The position numbers and the translations under genes were made by a program. DNA of 64,000 nucleotides, taken from positions 62,001 to 126,000 of the forward strand of contig JAKSXM010000276.1 in assembly GCA_022575985.1 (NCBI GenBank). The letters run 5' to 3'. Source of the stretch: Anagrus nilaparvatae (lineage: Eukaryota; Arthropoda; Insecta; Hymenoptera; Mymaridae). Below the pieces are notes generated by a model. The model ran no database searches and was not told where the DNA came from. It was given only the letters and a program-made list of their open reading frames with translations. This document shows positions 35,855 to 49,308 of the stretch, piece after piece; positions within the stretch are counted from its first letter, which is position 1; each line of letters starts with the position of its first letter.

Positions 35855-38800
35855 ACTAAAAATAACTATGGTAGCAAATATTTATTTGCGTGAAATTGTA
35901 AATTTTTTTGTAAATTTATGAAAATCTGTTGTTAAGTTATAAGAGTTATTAAGTGCATTACAAAAAATTGTTGTAATTTTCTAATAAATTAAACTTATTT
36001 TCATAGAAATTACTTCAAACAGTATATATTATGTCGGAGACTTTAATGCATGTAATTTTTATAATTAAGAATGTTAATTTTTTCTCATATGAAAGTCATA
36101 TTAAAAGCTTAAACAGTTAGTTGTATATATTTTTGAAAAATTTACATTACAAAATTGCAACAACTGCACTAAAAAAACTTTCAGTTATCAAAATTACATC
36201 CAAATTTTAAAGTAAACATCCAATTTTGAGTCCGACCCTTCCCCACTCCAAAAAACAATCGGAAATTTTTATAACTTTAGTCCCAAAATATATATTGGTG
36301 AAGGGTCCGACTCAATAGAAATCTTCAAAAAAAAACATAATTAACCTCCACCAAAAAACTAATATTTACAAAGAAAGTTACAAATCAACGGTCGTTTGAC
36401 CGAATATTTATAATTGTAAGCGTAATATATAATTTGTCCGTACAGTAGAAAAAAGAAAATATTAAAACGGAATATATAATTTTGTCGTGAATTTAAAATT
36501 TAAAGTTCAAAAAAATCATGCACGATATATATAAAAACGTGATCTTGTATTACATTGATTATAATTACATACCGTACATACTATTATATTTTCTTAGATT
36601 TTTTTGTCTACAAATAATAATAATAATAATGGGTGTATGGAAGAAAATTTACATAGATAAATAATGTACCGTTTTTTTACATGAAAATATACTTTTTTTA
36701 ATTAAATAAAAATTTTGAAAATTGTTGTTTTAAGCTATTTTTGCAAAGATATTCCTAACGCTGAATTGTGCTATTTAGATCAAGGAAATTATGAGTTAAT
36801 TATGTGGATTATATGCCGAAAAACGTTTTTTGTTTAGTAAGATTCTAAAGTTTCATAGAAAGAGATGATCAAAAAACTTTACACAAAACTTGAGAATATC
36901 AAAAATTGGTCATTCTGGGGTGAAAATGGGTATGTATTTTATTGACTATGAGAATTATTATTAATTTATTGGAATTGAGTGTGATTATTTAGGCCCAAAA
37001 ATTTTCTTGTCAAGAAAATTAAAAGCACCTTCTGAAGAAGATCCAACATGATTCATCTCTGTACTTGTAATACAAGCCTCCATACCAAATCCTTAAAAGA
37101 TAATAAAATTTGAAACAATGATACAATGAAATTTCTATAACAACCTCACTGATTAAAATGTACATTAATGCAATAAAGACACTGAATGAAAATGATATTT
37201 AAATTAAATCATACAATTAATCTTAGGCAAGTAAACATTTTAAACATATGTTTATTATTACTAGATTAATAAATAAAATAATTGTTCTTAACATTTAATA
37301 TGTCGATAAATAAAACAGTTATTTCTTTTATTGACTTTTTATTTATGTGTGTATTTACAATGTATGTATTTATTCATATTGGATGTATAGAAAATTTTAA
37401 TTTAATTCAATGATAAGACAAAAATATTCTTTACTATTCAGTTTTAAATTATAACTTAATTTTATTGTAATTTATTATTTTTATGTTTTAATAGGAATTT
37501 TTTTAAAGTTTTGTTATGTAATGGTTAATTTTCGTTTTTTTTAAATATAATTAATAGTTTAATTAGATTATTGTAGGTATTTTTTTTATTTTAAACTAAT
37601 GAAGCACAAACAATATCAAGGATTCTACCCCAACTGGGCCCAAGTTGAACTCAGGGGTCGCAGAAATTGATCCAAACTACTTTTTTCCAAAAGTAAAACT
37701 AAAAATAAATTTTTTTTCTTTTTGGTCAAAAATTTCGGTCGAGTGCCATCATGTAATGGTGCTCACTTTAAAATAATAGTAAAAATTAATTTTACGTTTC
37801 AAGCTACAAAAAAAAAATCCTGCTACCACATAACCAGAATTCCGGTAGTGAAAACTGGAATTTTCCTTATAGCCAAAAAAAATATCTGGTATTTTTTTTC
37901 ACTGTACAAAAAATTAAAAATTAACCATAGTTTACTAAAAGCCCAAAATTCTGAAATACTTAATAATTTTCAGGATTCTATAAGTAACTCTATATGTTTA
38001 TTTACTTAAGGAAATATACATTTGACCAATCAAATTCCTCCAATACAAAGTTTATGCATACGCACTTTATGGTTCAGAATAGGAGTGTGCGGTTAACCGA
38101 CTTTTCAAGTCGAGTCGGGTTTCAGGTAAACGTGAAATGTATCAACGAAAAATAAATATATATTCTAGAATTGTAAAGCTTGGAAAATTTCCGATTCAAA
38201 ATTGTACCTTGAAAACATTACATGCCTCAAAAAAATACTGAACTTTCAGATTGGGTAACCAGAATTTCGAGTAACCACATACCTCTAATCCGAAGTATAA
38301 CAAAAAGGGGCAAAACTATATTGAATTTTTTAGTCGAAAAAAGCAAAGAATATTCCTCATCTTCACATAAACAACACTGACATAATTTATGTGATTCACA
38401 TAAGATATTTTCAACAGACAAAAAAATAGAATACAAAAAAACCCGCCTATCTTTTCAAAATTTCACCTGTTATTTAAAATTTTACACAATATTTTATTCT
38501 AAAAAAAAATGTCACATAATTTTGTGTACTACATGCCAAAAAAAAGCCAAAAAAAACTAGTATATTACATCCAAGATTTATCTAAAATAATATCAAAAAG
38601 ATTGTATACAACATCCGTTAAAAAGATAAATTGATAATATTCGATGATTTGTGTCTTTTATTTATGAGAACCTTTTTTATTTGAAAAAATAAAAGGATTA
38701 AAAATAAAAAATTCTACACATCATATTTTTCTTTATTCTTAGAAAAAAATGTCAATTTTTTACACCCTTTTATTATGTAAGTATGTTATTTAAAAAGTTA

Positions 38801-40090
38801 ATTATGTTAAGTTTTTTAGTACATAATAAAGGAAAAGAAAAGGAACGCCTACAAATAATAAAAAAATGAAACAAGTACAAAAATTCATGTCAATAACACC
38901 TGTTGAATGGTGTGTAGAATATATCAGTTTTTTTTTTATTATATGATGAAAAATATAGTAATTTGAGAATTCTTTGTTGTGTACTTCATTTTTACAATAT
39001 GGAATTTTGTCCAAAAAATAAAAATTAGGGGTGGCGAACTTGATGCTCTTTTAAAGAATTTAATAGAAATTTTTTCAGAACTGTATGCTTCCTATATTTT
39101 TTCGAAAATTCAAAAAAGAGGAACCTAACCTAGATCCATCCCTGTCTAGATGAACCAAATATATTAAAAAACAGTGTAAATGGTCTCGACTTTGAAAAAT
39201 GATATCAATGAAAAATAATAAAATTAATTAATAATTTTCTGAATACCAAAAAATAATTATTAATTGATGTTACAAAACATTTTTTACATAAATCATTTCG
39301 TGGTAGCCCTATTAAAAACTAAAACATTATTTAAAAATTTCTTACTATTAAAATGGATCATATTTGGCTAATTCTAAGAATTTCTTTGATAAAAGAAATT
39401 GAGCTGTAAAACAATTTGAACTAAAAAATTGCCAAATTGTCAGGTGAAAATCCCATTTAAAAAATTTATACAGGTAAAAATTTGAGGTTAATAAAACAAC
39501 AAAGAATAAAATAAAAGAAACCCAATATTATGTAAAATAAGTGAAAGTGTATTTGTAATGTAAATATTATTCTTTCTTCTCCTGAAACAATATAAAAGAT
39601 ATTATGTAAATTCAAAAAACTATTACCAAAAAAAATACTCATCATAATTATTGGTAATTGGAATATACAAAGAAAGGCAAATTTTTTAAAGTCGGAAGGA
39701 AAATTATTTATTTAATAACAACGTTTAAATAATAATGATAATTTAGGAATGATAATGCAATATTTTTCAAAATATATAAGAGACTGGACACATTAACAAA
39801 GACTCGTGTGTTACAGTGAATGTTAAAATATCAAAGACAAGTTACGTGTAATTATATTAGAAGGTCGTAAATATAAATAATATTTTATTAAATATCAGTT
39901 TTTTATTTTACTTTGTGTATTAAATGACAAATTTTTGATTAGAATTTATTGATAAGAAATGATACGGTGAATATTTGTTTTTTTTTGTATTGTTGGTAGT
40001 GAATTTAATTAATGATTGGTGTTTTTTATCTAGACAAATGTTATCTGTAATTATATATCATTTATTTTTAAATTTAGTTTGCTATGTATC
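35855..40090. other. Non-coding AT-rich stretch
   Basis: No supportable gene. The longest open frame (about 37722-38009) has no domain and a composition typical of AT-rich noise. A GGTTAACCGACTTTTCAAGT patch near 38091 resembles worn repeat sequence. Confidence 0.6.
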
Positions 40091-40630
40091 AAGGGCGTAA
40101 AATTTGATTATTAGACCGAGGTTATTATTAAAAAAGGAACCTAGACAATTTTAGGCTATTCAAAACGAGTTTTAACACTTGTTAATAAAACCTTAATTTT
40201 TGACCATTTTTATGAAATTTTACTAAAAAGTGTTAAAAAGCAATAAATTTTCCAAGAGTTTTTATGTTTTTAGGTCGCTAAATACAAATATGAAATCCAT
40301 TCTGAAAATGATTCAGTTACCCACAATAGGATTTTAGAGGTTAGGTTTTGCATTTATTTTATGATTTTTTTCGGTTTTATGTCACTGAACTGAAATATGA
40401 TTTTTATTTTTTCCTAAAATTTTTCAGTTGCCTATAACTGGAAATTTCAAAGCAATTAAAAATGATTTATTGTAATTTAATAATGATATTTAATGATGAC
40501 CTAAAGTTGCTTGCAGTGGACAACTAGAGAATTTTCATTTTCGTATTCAGTGACCCAAAATACTGGTTTGAAAATTTCTTGGACCTATCAGTAAAAAAAG
40601 TGACCACAAAATAGGGCTCTTCGACTACAC
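40091..40630. mobile_element. fold-back repeat family, copy B
   Basis: Shares with copies A and C the phrases TTTTAGGTCGCTAAATACAAATATG, TTACCCACAATAGG and GGACCTATCAGTAAAAAAAG; an inverted internal repeat pairs TGTCACTGAACTGAAATATG with CATTTTCGTATTCAGTGAC. Starts AGGGCGTAAAA. The right end is worn. Confidence 0.55.
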
Positions 40631-43600
40631 TATCGATACAATTTTCGCAAACTTTTAGGCTTTGTCTGAAAAAGAAAAATTCTGTTAAAAATTTTGAATC
40701 AAAATCTTTTTACCACAAAAAAAGACAGAATGAAACCAAAACAAAAAATTAAATTCAAACTACCAACAAGCCGAATATTTTTTAGCAAACATAAAAATAC
40801 CGTAACTTGCAATTTTACCGTACAACCAAGCGGAATATTTGAAAATACTTGTTCATACAATTAATAAAATCTTTGAATCAAAATTATCTTTTAACTACGA
40901 AACTATGTAAATTTCTTTTTGTCGGTAGAAACTCAGCAGAAAAGATAAATTATTATATAATATTAGATAAATTTTGATTAAAATCATTATTGACAGCTAA
41001 TCATAATTTATATTTATTATTTAAAATCATAATTAAAAAAAAAGAAATTTTTACTATTTAAATATTTTGAAATATTATTGATTTTTCGCTAAAAAGTCAT
41101 TAAAAATTAAAAAAAAAGCTTGTACGATAGAAATTAATTAATTAAATCTAATCTTATAATTGATTGTAATCTCCGAATTTATAATGTGTCAAGATATTAT
41201 ATTTTTAATACGAACATATACTTAAATCTTTACCAAACTTGAGCGTACATAGAAATTTTTTTATGTAAAAAAAACCAGTATTACATTTATTACACTCGAC
41301 CTACGAGCAAATTTATTATGTCTTTTGCTTGTTTTTTTTGGCATTACAGTTAAGAACGGTTTATTTTCTCACGGAGAGGGTGGTTAGTGGCAAAAATAAT
41401 TTATCTTGATCTATGAAACAAAATTTTTTAAATATCCTTAGTGGAATATTTCCATTTGCGACAAATTTCTTGAATTTTATAGCAAAACTTTGCATTTTCA
41501 AACAATTGCTTCAACTTTTAAATAAACAAATTTATTATTTGTGAATAAAGTAGAAGAGCACGAATGAATTTTTATATGTTTTTAGGTACTTTTTGGACAT
41601 TATTGTGGTTTTAAGGAAATTTTTATAAAATTTTCCATTCATCAAGAAGACTTTATCATGTACTAAAAAAAATTCAGTTGTCTTTACTAGAATTCGGGAG
41701 TCTACCCAAAGAAGTAAAATGATGTGAATGCAAAAAGATTCAAGTGATTTCATTCAGACCGTGAAAAATACCTAAATACCTCAAAATCGTGTAACTATTT
41801 CTTCTACTACCAGATTGCACCTAAAATATTAAATTAAGGTAAAAATTGTCAATTTTAACTCGTATAGATAAATTAAAAACTATTTAAATTACTCAGACTT
41901 TACATGCAAAAATTGAACATAATTCACGTCTAGTTAAAAATGGTTAAAAGGGTTAAATGCACACCTACAGTTTAAAATATTTAGCAATCAATAATAAATT
42001 TTACTTTAAATATATAATTACTTATTAAAAAAATAAAACAAAAAGATTTTCAATTGATATCTTATCAAAATCTCAATTGTTACTTATAAAACACCTTTAA
42101 AAGTACTTACAATAAATTTCATCATTTTTTTTTTATTTAACATATGTTTTTCTTTTTTAGCAATACTAACTAACTACTATTTTTTCTAAGACATGACAAT
42201 TCGGATATGTTCACCACAGGAGAAAATTAATGTTTTTATTATTTAACAAAAGAAATAACCTTGTAATTTTTTAACAGAAAGGATGAACTTTTTTATTTTA
42301 AGTAGGATTACATAAAATGATATTCAGTCACTGGAAATTAAATATTACACTATTCAAGGTAGTTGTAATTTTTGATGATAAAATGATTTTTTTTTTTATG
42401 TGAATTTTTATTTTATAATTTATGTATGTGTGTGTTAGTGTTTAATTGATAATTAAATTACCATATTTGGGAATTATCGTTGCTTTTTTTTATTGTTATT
42501 TAATTTCATTTTAAGGATTGTAATTATGTAATTAAAAATATGTTTATAAACGTGATGTTTAATTTTAAATAAAATTTGACTTATTTTTAAATTATTTTCA
42601 TGGGGAATGGAAAATTCTTTTATAAGCATTTGGTAATTCAGGATATAAAATCAAATAATGGGTCCCAATTATTGTTAAAATTTTCTGAAATTTACCAAAA
42701 ACAAATAAAACTAACATATTTTGAGATTGAGTTTTAAGATTGAACAATGCAGAAGATCAGTTAGCAATTTTTAAGAAAAAAATTTTTTATCCACTACATC
42801 CAAAAAAGGATACAACACCCAAGCATTTAAATCCACGTAACCCCCAAATTAAAAACTGAAAAATCTCAAACATAAATTTTCAAATAATTATCCTAACCCT
42901 AAATTTAATTTAAACGTCTCATTAACCACAATCCACTAATCTACCTCAACAAGTCATTTAACTAAAATTAAACAGATAAAACAATAAAAATAAAAAATAC
43001 CTGAATAAATTACATTTGATAATCAAATGTACGTGTGATATTTAAGTAACTCATGAATAATAACGAAACCAATCACTTTTCATTTCTTTTTCAAACATTA
43101 ATTCTAACACTCTACACTATATTTATTTCCAATAATATTTCACATTCACAATAATTAACACAATATAAATTACACATGTAAATAACAATAATAATAATAT
43201 CACTTTGAAAACAATTTTTTTATTTTATTTTACATTTTATCATTTCATAATATCATATTTTTTTGCCTCGCACTTATGCTAATTTTTATTTGTCGTATAT
43301 TAGACTGACTGTTAACTGACAGTCTTATGAATAAAGCTAAACTAAAAAATTCTATCTCGTTCGATCGTTTTGTTCTTTACTGTAACACATCAATACAACG
43401 AATGAGTTAAATAAAATAAAAAAAAAAACAAGTTTAAGAAAAGAGTTAAAAGACTTTCTCTCCCACTCTATTATAGATTATCGTTATACCGTTCTGTCCC
43501 ATTTTTGCGTAGGTGTTTACCTTATACACACATTATTTCTTCTTTTTTTTTCTCATCATCATCATAAACAACATCATCATCATCCTCAGGTATTTACTTA

Positions 43601-46588
43601 TATAGAGAAGCTTCTTTTTTTTTAAATAAATAATAAAATTGACTGATTTTTTTGAACAAAGATAGAAGATTATGCGTGTGATACTTATTTTTTTTTTTTT
43701 GCATAATCGATGAGTATGAAATTGTAAGTGTTTCGTAATTTATGGATTTGTCATGGGTTTGTTAATTTTGTTGGTTGGTTATTAATAATTTTTGATTATG
43801 GTAATTTGGTTTTACAAATTTTTTAGTCTTCGCTCCTTTTCTGTAAGTTATTTGGAGGTGCTCGAAAATATCTGTAGGGATTTACGCAAGATCTATGCAA
43901 TGACTTAAAAACTTTTTTTTGATTTGTAGATGGCCTCTTCTTAAAAAACTACAATTTTATAAAAGCAAGAAACCAAGTAAAACGAAAAGTGGACCCATTT
44001 ATGTATTAATAATAACGCAAATTAGATAAAATTTAGAACAAATTTTGATGAAAAATAAAAAATTTGGCAAGAAAATTCTTGCTTTTTAAGAGACTTCAAC
44101 AAAAATTTTTTTAGTTTGAAAACTTTTTGGGAAAACTTGATTAAAATTAGCTTTTTTTAATTGGAAAATACAGGTAATAGTAAAAAAAGGTTTGATATAA
44201 CAATTTTGGCTCAAAATTCAACTTTCAAAAAATATTTGTATAATTTCTAAGTGAATTTAGAAATTTGAAGGACCAAATAATTCTGTTATACCAAAAATCT
44301 AAGTTATTAAAAAATTTATGTTACATACTTTGCACTAAAAAATAAATACCTGAAAATAATTTTTATTCTGTACAGTCTTAAAAAATTTTTAAATCTAAAA
44401 ACAGTAAGGGACCAAATTTGATAATCCATTAAATTTTTATTACTCTCGCATCCCATTTCTGCATTAAAAAATTATGAATACACAATAAAAAATTTATGTC
44501 CTATAGTTTACTGCAGTAAATTTAATATCAGATAGTAAATTAAAGAACACAATTTTTCAGTGTCCTTTTATTCGAAAGCATTCGTTTCTAAACCAGTTGG
44601 AGTTTGTATTCTTCGAACCTCTTCTCTGACAATGCACCAGTTATCCCCCAAAAAAAATGAACATAAATAATTACTTATGTAAAAAAAAATATTTGTCAAA
44701 AGAAATGAAAAATTTACATTAATTTATTCCAATAATCCTTTTAGACAATATTTTAACAATTATCGACAATAATAAAATTCCATAACAAAAAGGGAGTCAT
44801 TTCTGTAAATTGAATAAAAAAATTAATATAATAAAAGGATACACAACTTGAATAATAATAATAAAGGATTATTATAATATTATTTTACATATATTAGAGA
44901 TAGAATAAGAAAAAAAACTGAACGATTCGTTGCGTCTTCCGCTTAACAGTAAAAAAAGAATTTTTTTTTTTGATATGTAAGAGAATAATCTATTAAATAT
45001 ATATGCACTATATTATAAAAACTCATAATTTATTACCGTTTTTTATATTTTCTACTTGTTCGTCATGTGAAACTAACTAGAAATTTTTTATTGTTATTTT
45101 GTTGGTTGGAAGGATTGTAAATTATTTTATGAAAATATCGTAAATTATTTATTGTAATCTTGGATTTTATTCGTGATTTTAATTAGAAATGATTTTAGAA
45201 CTTTGTTTTGAGTTTTTTATAGAGAGATTTAGGGTCCAATTGAGCTAAATATGTATTTTAAATTTTATTTGGCACATTCTGCCCAAAATAGTTTACAGTT
45301 TCAGAAATTTCCTATCAAAAAAGTCCTATCAAAAAAACAAAAAAATTAGTTCATTTGTGAAAAAGTCGAAAATTTTAATTTTGTAAATTTACAACTATTT
45401 TTCGTAAATTCTCGAAAAAATTTATGAATTTAAATTAGCAAAATTACAATTTTTATATAAAATTTTGTAATTTTTCCTAAATAAAATTTCTTTTTTGTAT
45501 ATTCTCAAATTGTTAATTTGAACACAATTTGTCAAGAATTTTTACAAAATTATGTATAAATACAATATAGTATTTTTGTAACGTAAATAGTCGATTAAAT
45601 ATTTAAATTTAAATGAATTTAATTAGACTGTAAATTATTTTATAACGCTGAGAGAAGTTTTTCTGCTTAATTTTTTTTTTAAATTCAAGACTTTCTGCTT
45701 GAAAGTAAAGCCAAAGTTTAAATACTGAAATAAGTTCTGTTTATACTTTTGAACTCTCTTTTGAAGTAAAATATTCAAAAATAATGAAATATATAGATAA
45801 TTATGATTTTGGAAAATATAGATTCTCAAAAACTTAAAAGTTTTCAATGTGATAAAAAAATTTTATATTTTAAATATTCAATACAGCATGGGAATGATTC
45901 ACGTTTATAACCTTTTTAAAAAAACAACTTTCAGAATACTGTTTAAAGTATACAAATTTTTCTCACAAATGAAATGACTCCGCGTTATTATAAATAAAAG
46001 AGATAATTTTTGTATTAAACTAAATATAATATTATACCTAAATATGAGCTACGGAATAAGTTATTTAAAAAATATTTAATAATTAAATAAATTTTTTTTA
46101 TTAATTACTAGTCCTAGTAAAGTTTCTTCTTTAATTTAAATTAATTTGGCTGATTTGTTTATGAATTCCTTTTTATAATTAAAACAGATACTAATATTTC
46201 TAATCCTTAGAGTTTGTCATGGTAATATTATCCAGTTTGTACAATAGTTCATTTTGATATTTACAATGGAAGCCAGACTACTCAAATCTGGCCAGCATAC
46301 GTTAAAAATTACATGTAAATAAAGAAGTTGTAAAGCTAAAATTAATTGAAAGTGAGTCTAAATGTAACGGTCTGTTTACGAAAAATTTTCTATGAGTGTT
46401 ACTCTGGGTACTGGGAAAGCCGAAATTCCAAAAAAAGGGCTTCACGTTTTTTTTTTAACGACCTCTTTTATAAATTATTTTTTCCTTTTTTTATCAACAT
46501 GCTATGAGAGATAATTGAGGATTATTATTTATTTTATCAAATTTTAGTGTTTATTATTTTTTAGGTTCTAATATAAACATATCTTTTT
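40631..46588. other. Non-coding AT-rich stretch
   Basis: No supportable gene. Contains CAT/ATC-type microsatellite at about 43552-43588 and a somewhat less AT-rich patch at 43360-43600. Near 45370-45450 are TTTTCG-rich phrases like those inside the MITE at 61967. Confidence 0.55.
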
Positions 46589-46810
46589 AACATGGAACAT
46601 GTTTATAGGGAGGGGGTATCTAGGATATTTGAAGATCAAGGGGGAGTGGGTTAAATGTGACTGATTTAGGGGCAGGGGGTTAATTTTGTCCGGTTTCAGG
46701 GGGGGAGGTCAAATGGGACCTAGAATAATTCAGGTTTAAGGACTTAGAATAATTTTGATTTAGGGACATAGAATAATACGCGTTTAGGGAATCAGAATTT
46801 TTGGTTTTAG
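46589..46810. repeat. minisatellite-like repeat related to 8471-8634
   Basis: Starts AACATGGAACATGTTTATAGG like the intron copy, followed by G-rich phrases and degenerate repeats of TTAGAATAATTTTGATTTAGGGA. The inverted right end seen in the intron copy is missing here. Confidence 0.55.
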
Positions 46811-46890
46811 AATCTTAGCATCTGGTAACGGTGATAATTATAAATTATAAAAATAGAAAATCGTATTGTAATGTTTTGTTACATTTATGC

Positions 46891-48361
46891 ATCCCATGTA
46901 AAAATATTTATACAGCGAGTATACAATTTGTATACAGGATTGTATACAAAAAAAAAGTATACAAAAATGACTGTATACAATTTTTTAATTCAACCAGATT
47001 CGAGGAATGAGAATTAGAAAATTTAGAAAAAGAGAAAAAGAAAAGAAAAATAGCCCTGCAATTCGGCTCCAGGTTTATTGCCTCATGACACCAGAATATA
47101 CCTAAAGTTCTAAAAAAAACATCCATTTTCTTCTAATTTTTCCAAGGTGTCTTGTTCAAAATTCGCTGTGATCTCTTCAGTGAAATTATTTTGTATCTTA
47201 TAATCGTTTTTTTCCACGAGTTCCCATTAAGCATCGCCTTAAAATTATTTTCTATAAATTTATTTTGGATTACACTTATGAAAAGATTCTTTGTAATCCC
47301 AATACCATTTGTGTATAAAATCATTTAAAATTCGTGTTTCTGTTAGGCGGCGTTTATGTTTTTACTTTTTTTTATCTTCTATCTTTTCTTATAGCATTTT
47401 TATCAGAAAAAATTTTCACCACTCTTGTCAAAATTTGTAATTAATAAAAAAAATAAAACTTATGCAAAAATCAATTCTGTTATCGAGGTTAAGAAAATTA
47501 CTTAATTCGAAAACGAGCGGTCAGTTTGGCTTGGCTTGACGCGATCGACTAATTATTTTTTTTTTTTTAATTGACAATTGGTAACGTGAAGTTGCTTGTT
47601 TATTTTTATTGCGTTGCTATAACAATTGTCAATTAAAAAAAAAAAATAATCAGTTGATGGCGTCAAGCCAAACTGACCGCTCGTTTTCAAATTAAATAAT
47701 TTTCTTAACCTAGATAACCGAATTGATTTTTGCATAAGGTTTATTTTTTTTTTTTTTTTTTTTGTTAATTACAAATTTTGACAACAGTGATTGAACAGTG
47801 AATTTTTCTGATAAATGTGATGCCTTAAAAAATTGCTACAAGAAAATTTAGAAGATAAAAAAAAAGTAAAAACATAATGATGAATTTTAAATGAAAAAAT
47901 TGTTTAAAAAAAAAAAAGATGATTGTATGCACAAATGGTATTGGGATTACAGATAATTTTTTCATAAGTTTAATCCAAAATAAATTTATAAAAAATTTAA
48001 ATGGCTTTGCTTGACAGAAACTTGTGGTGCAAAAAACAATTAGAAGATAAAAATAATTTCACTGAAGAGATCACCACGAATTTTGAACAAGACACCTTGG
48101 AAAAATTAGAAGAAAATGGATGTTTTTTTTAGAACTTTAGGTATATTCTGGTGTCATGAGGCAATAAACCTGGAGCCGAATTGCAGGGCTATTTTTCTTT
48201 TCTTTTTCTCTTTTTCTAAATTTTCTAATTCTCATTCCTTGAATCTGGTTGAATTGTATGCAATTAAAAAATTGTATACAGTCATTTTTGTATACTTTTT
48301 TTTTGTATACAATCCTGTATACAAATTGTATACTCGTTGTATCATTGTTTTTACATGGGAT
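46891..48361. mobile_element. 1.47-kb fold-back element (long palindrome)
   Basis: Left arm 46891-47580, spacer 47581-47621, right arm 47622-48361. Outer ends ATCCCATGTAAAAA and TTTTTACATGGGAT. The arms correspond through their length with indels; both can be read as the same 50-residue open frame outward from each end (minus at 46908-47126, plus at 48116-48364), which is a consequence of the symmetry. Centre: TTGACAATTG and CAATTGTCAA. No transposase recognised. Confidence 0.75.
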
Positions 48362-48879
48362 TAAAGTAAGTAAAGATGTTCCATGCATTTTGGTGTTTGC
48401 GCAAACAGGTAACAAGTTTTTACTTATGAGGTTATTTTAAGTTTTTTTTGACTCGCTTTGAAATTTTATTAAATTATACAATGAAAAATGTCTTAATTTA
48501 AGAAAAAAATGGTTTATTTACTCTTATAAAAAGTTTTAGGTAACTATAGATATATTTAAATAAATCAGAAATGTCGTAGTCTGTCGAAGTTCAGATGCCA
48601 GACCCGGGCCAGGATTTTAGAGTTGCATTCAGACTTACGTTCTATTCGGGTGTAATAATAAAATTAACAAATATAAATATTTTATAATATACATTATTGC
48701 CAAGGAATAAAAAGAAATCTTCAGGGACCATATTATGAACAGAAGATATGGTATTCTATGGGTATCGTTTGAATATTTATATATAATGTTTTTAGCATGG
48801 GATTTGCTATCGTATTAAATTTGTATATACTATAAAGTTCATCATATGACTGCAGGAGTCAATTTTAACTGTAGCCTAT

Positions 48880-49308
48880 AAGGCGTAGAGTCCTATTTCT
48901 CAATCAATTTTTTTGGTGGGCCCATAATAATGTTTCATTCCTAACGAATTCTTTGCCTGTATATGAATATGAAACTCGTTTAACCGAATATGTTACAGTT
49001 GCCTGAAATTGGAATTTTTTAAGATTTTTATTCTTACATTTTTTGGGCCGCTGAAACGAATATGATATTTGCTTTTCTCCGAAATTCTCTTTTTGCCCAC
49101 AATAAGCAACTTTAGGTAATTTTTATTGGTTTTTTCAATATTTTTTTTTTGTGCGCGACTAGAGCATTTTAGATAACAACAAATATATCTGATATTTAAA
49201 TTAAACGAACCAAAAATTAGAAAAAATTGTTGGAACATTTTATGGACCTATCAGCACAAAAAAGTAATTACGAAGTGGGGTTCTACGGGACGTTCCGTTC
49301 TACGCCTA
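48880..49308. mobile_element. fold-back repeat family, copy C
   Basis: Ends AAGGCGTAGAG and TTCTACGCCTA. Left arm CTTTTTTTGGTGGGCCCATAA-like sequence pairs with the complement of GGACCTATCAGCACAAAAAAG near the right end. Central phrase GGGCCGCTGAAACGAATATG matches copies A and B. Confidence 0.55.

Noticed and set aside
37722..38009. Plus-strand frame of 95 codons, the longest outside dumpy
   Set aside because: Lys/Ile/Phe-rich composition expected from AT-rich DNA, no domain, no splice or promoter context.
43360..43610. Possible minus-strand promoter with CTATATAAG near 43600 and a transcribed leader
   Set aside because: TATA-like words are everywhere at this base composition, and I found no initiator or donor that makes a convincing first exon.
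46908..47126. Open frame of about 72 codons, repeated on the opposite strand at 48116-48364
   Set aside because: It occurs twice only because it lies in both arms of the palindrome. No start context, domain or codon bias supports it as a protein.
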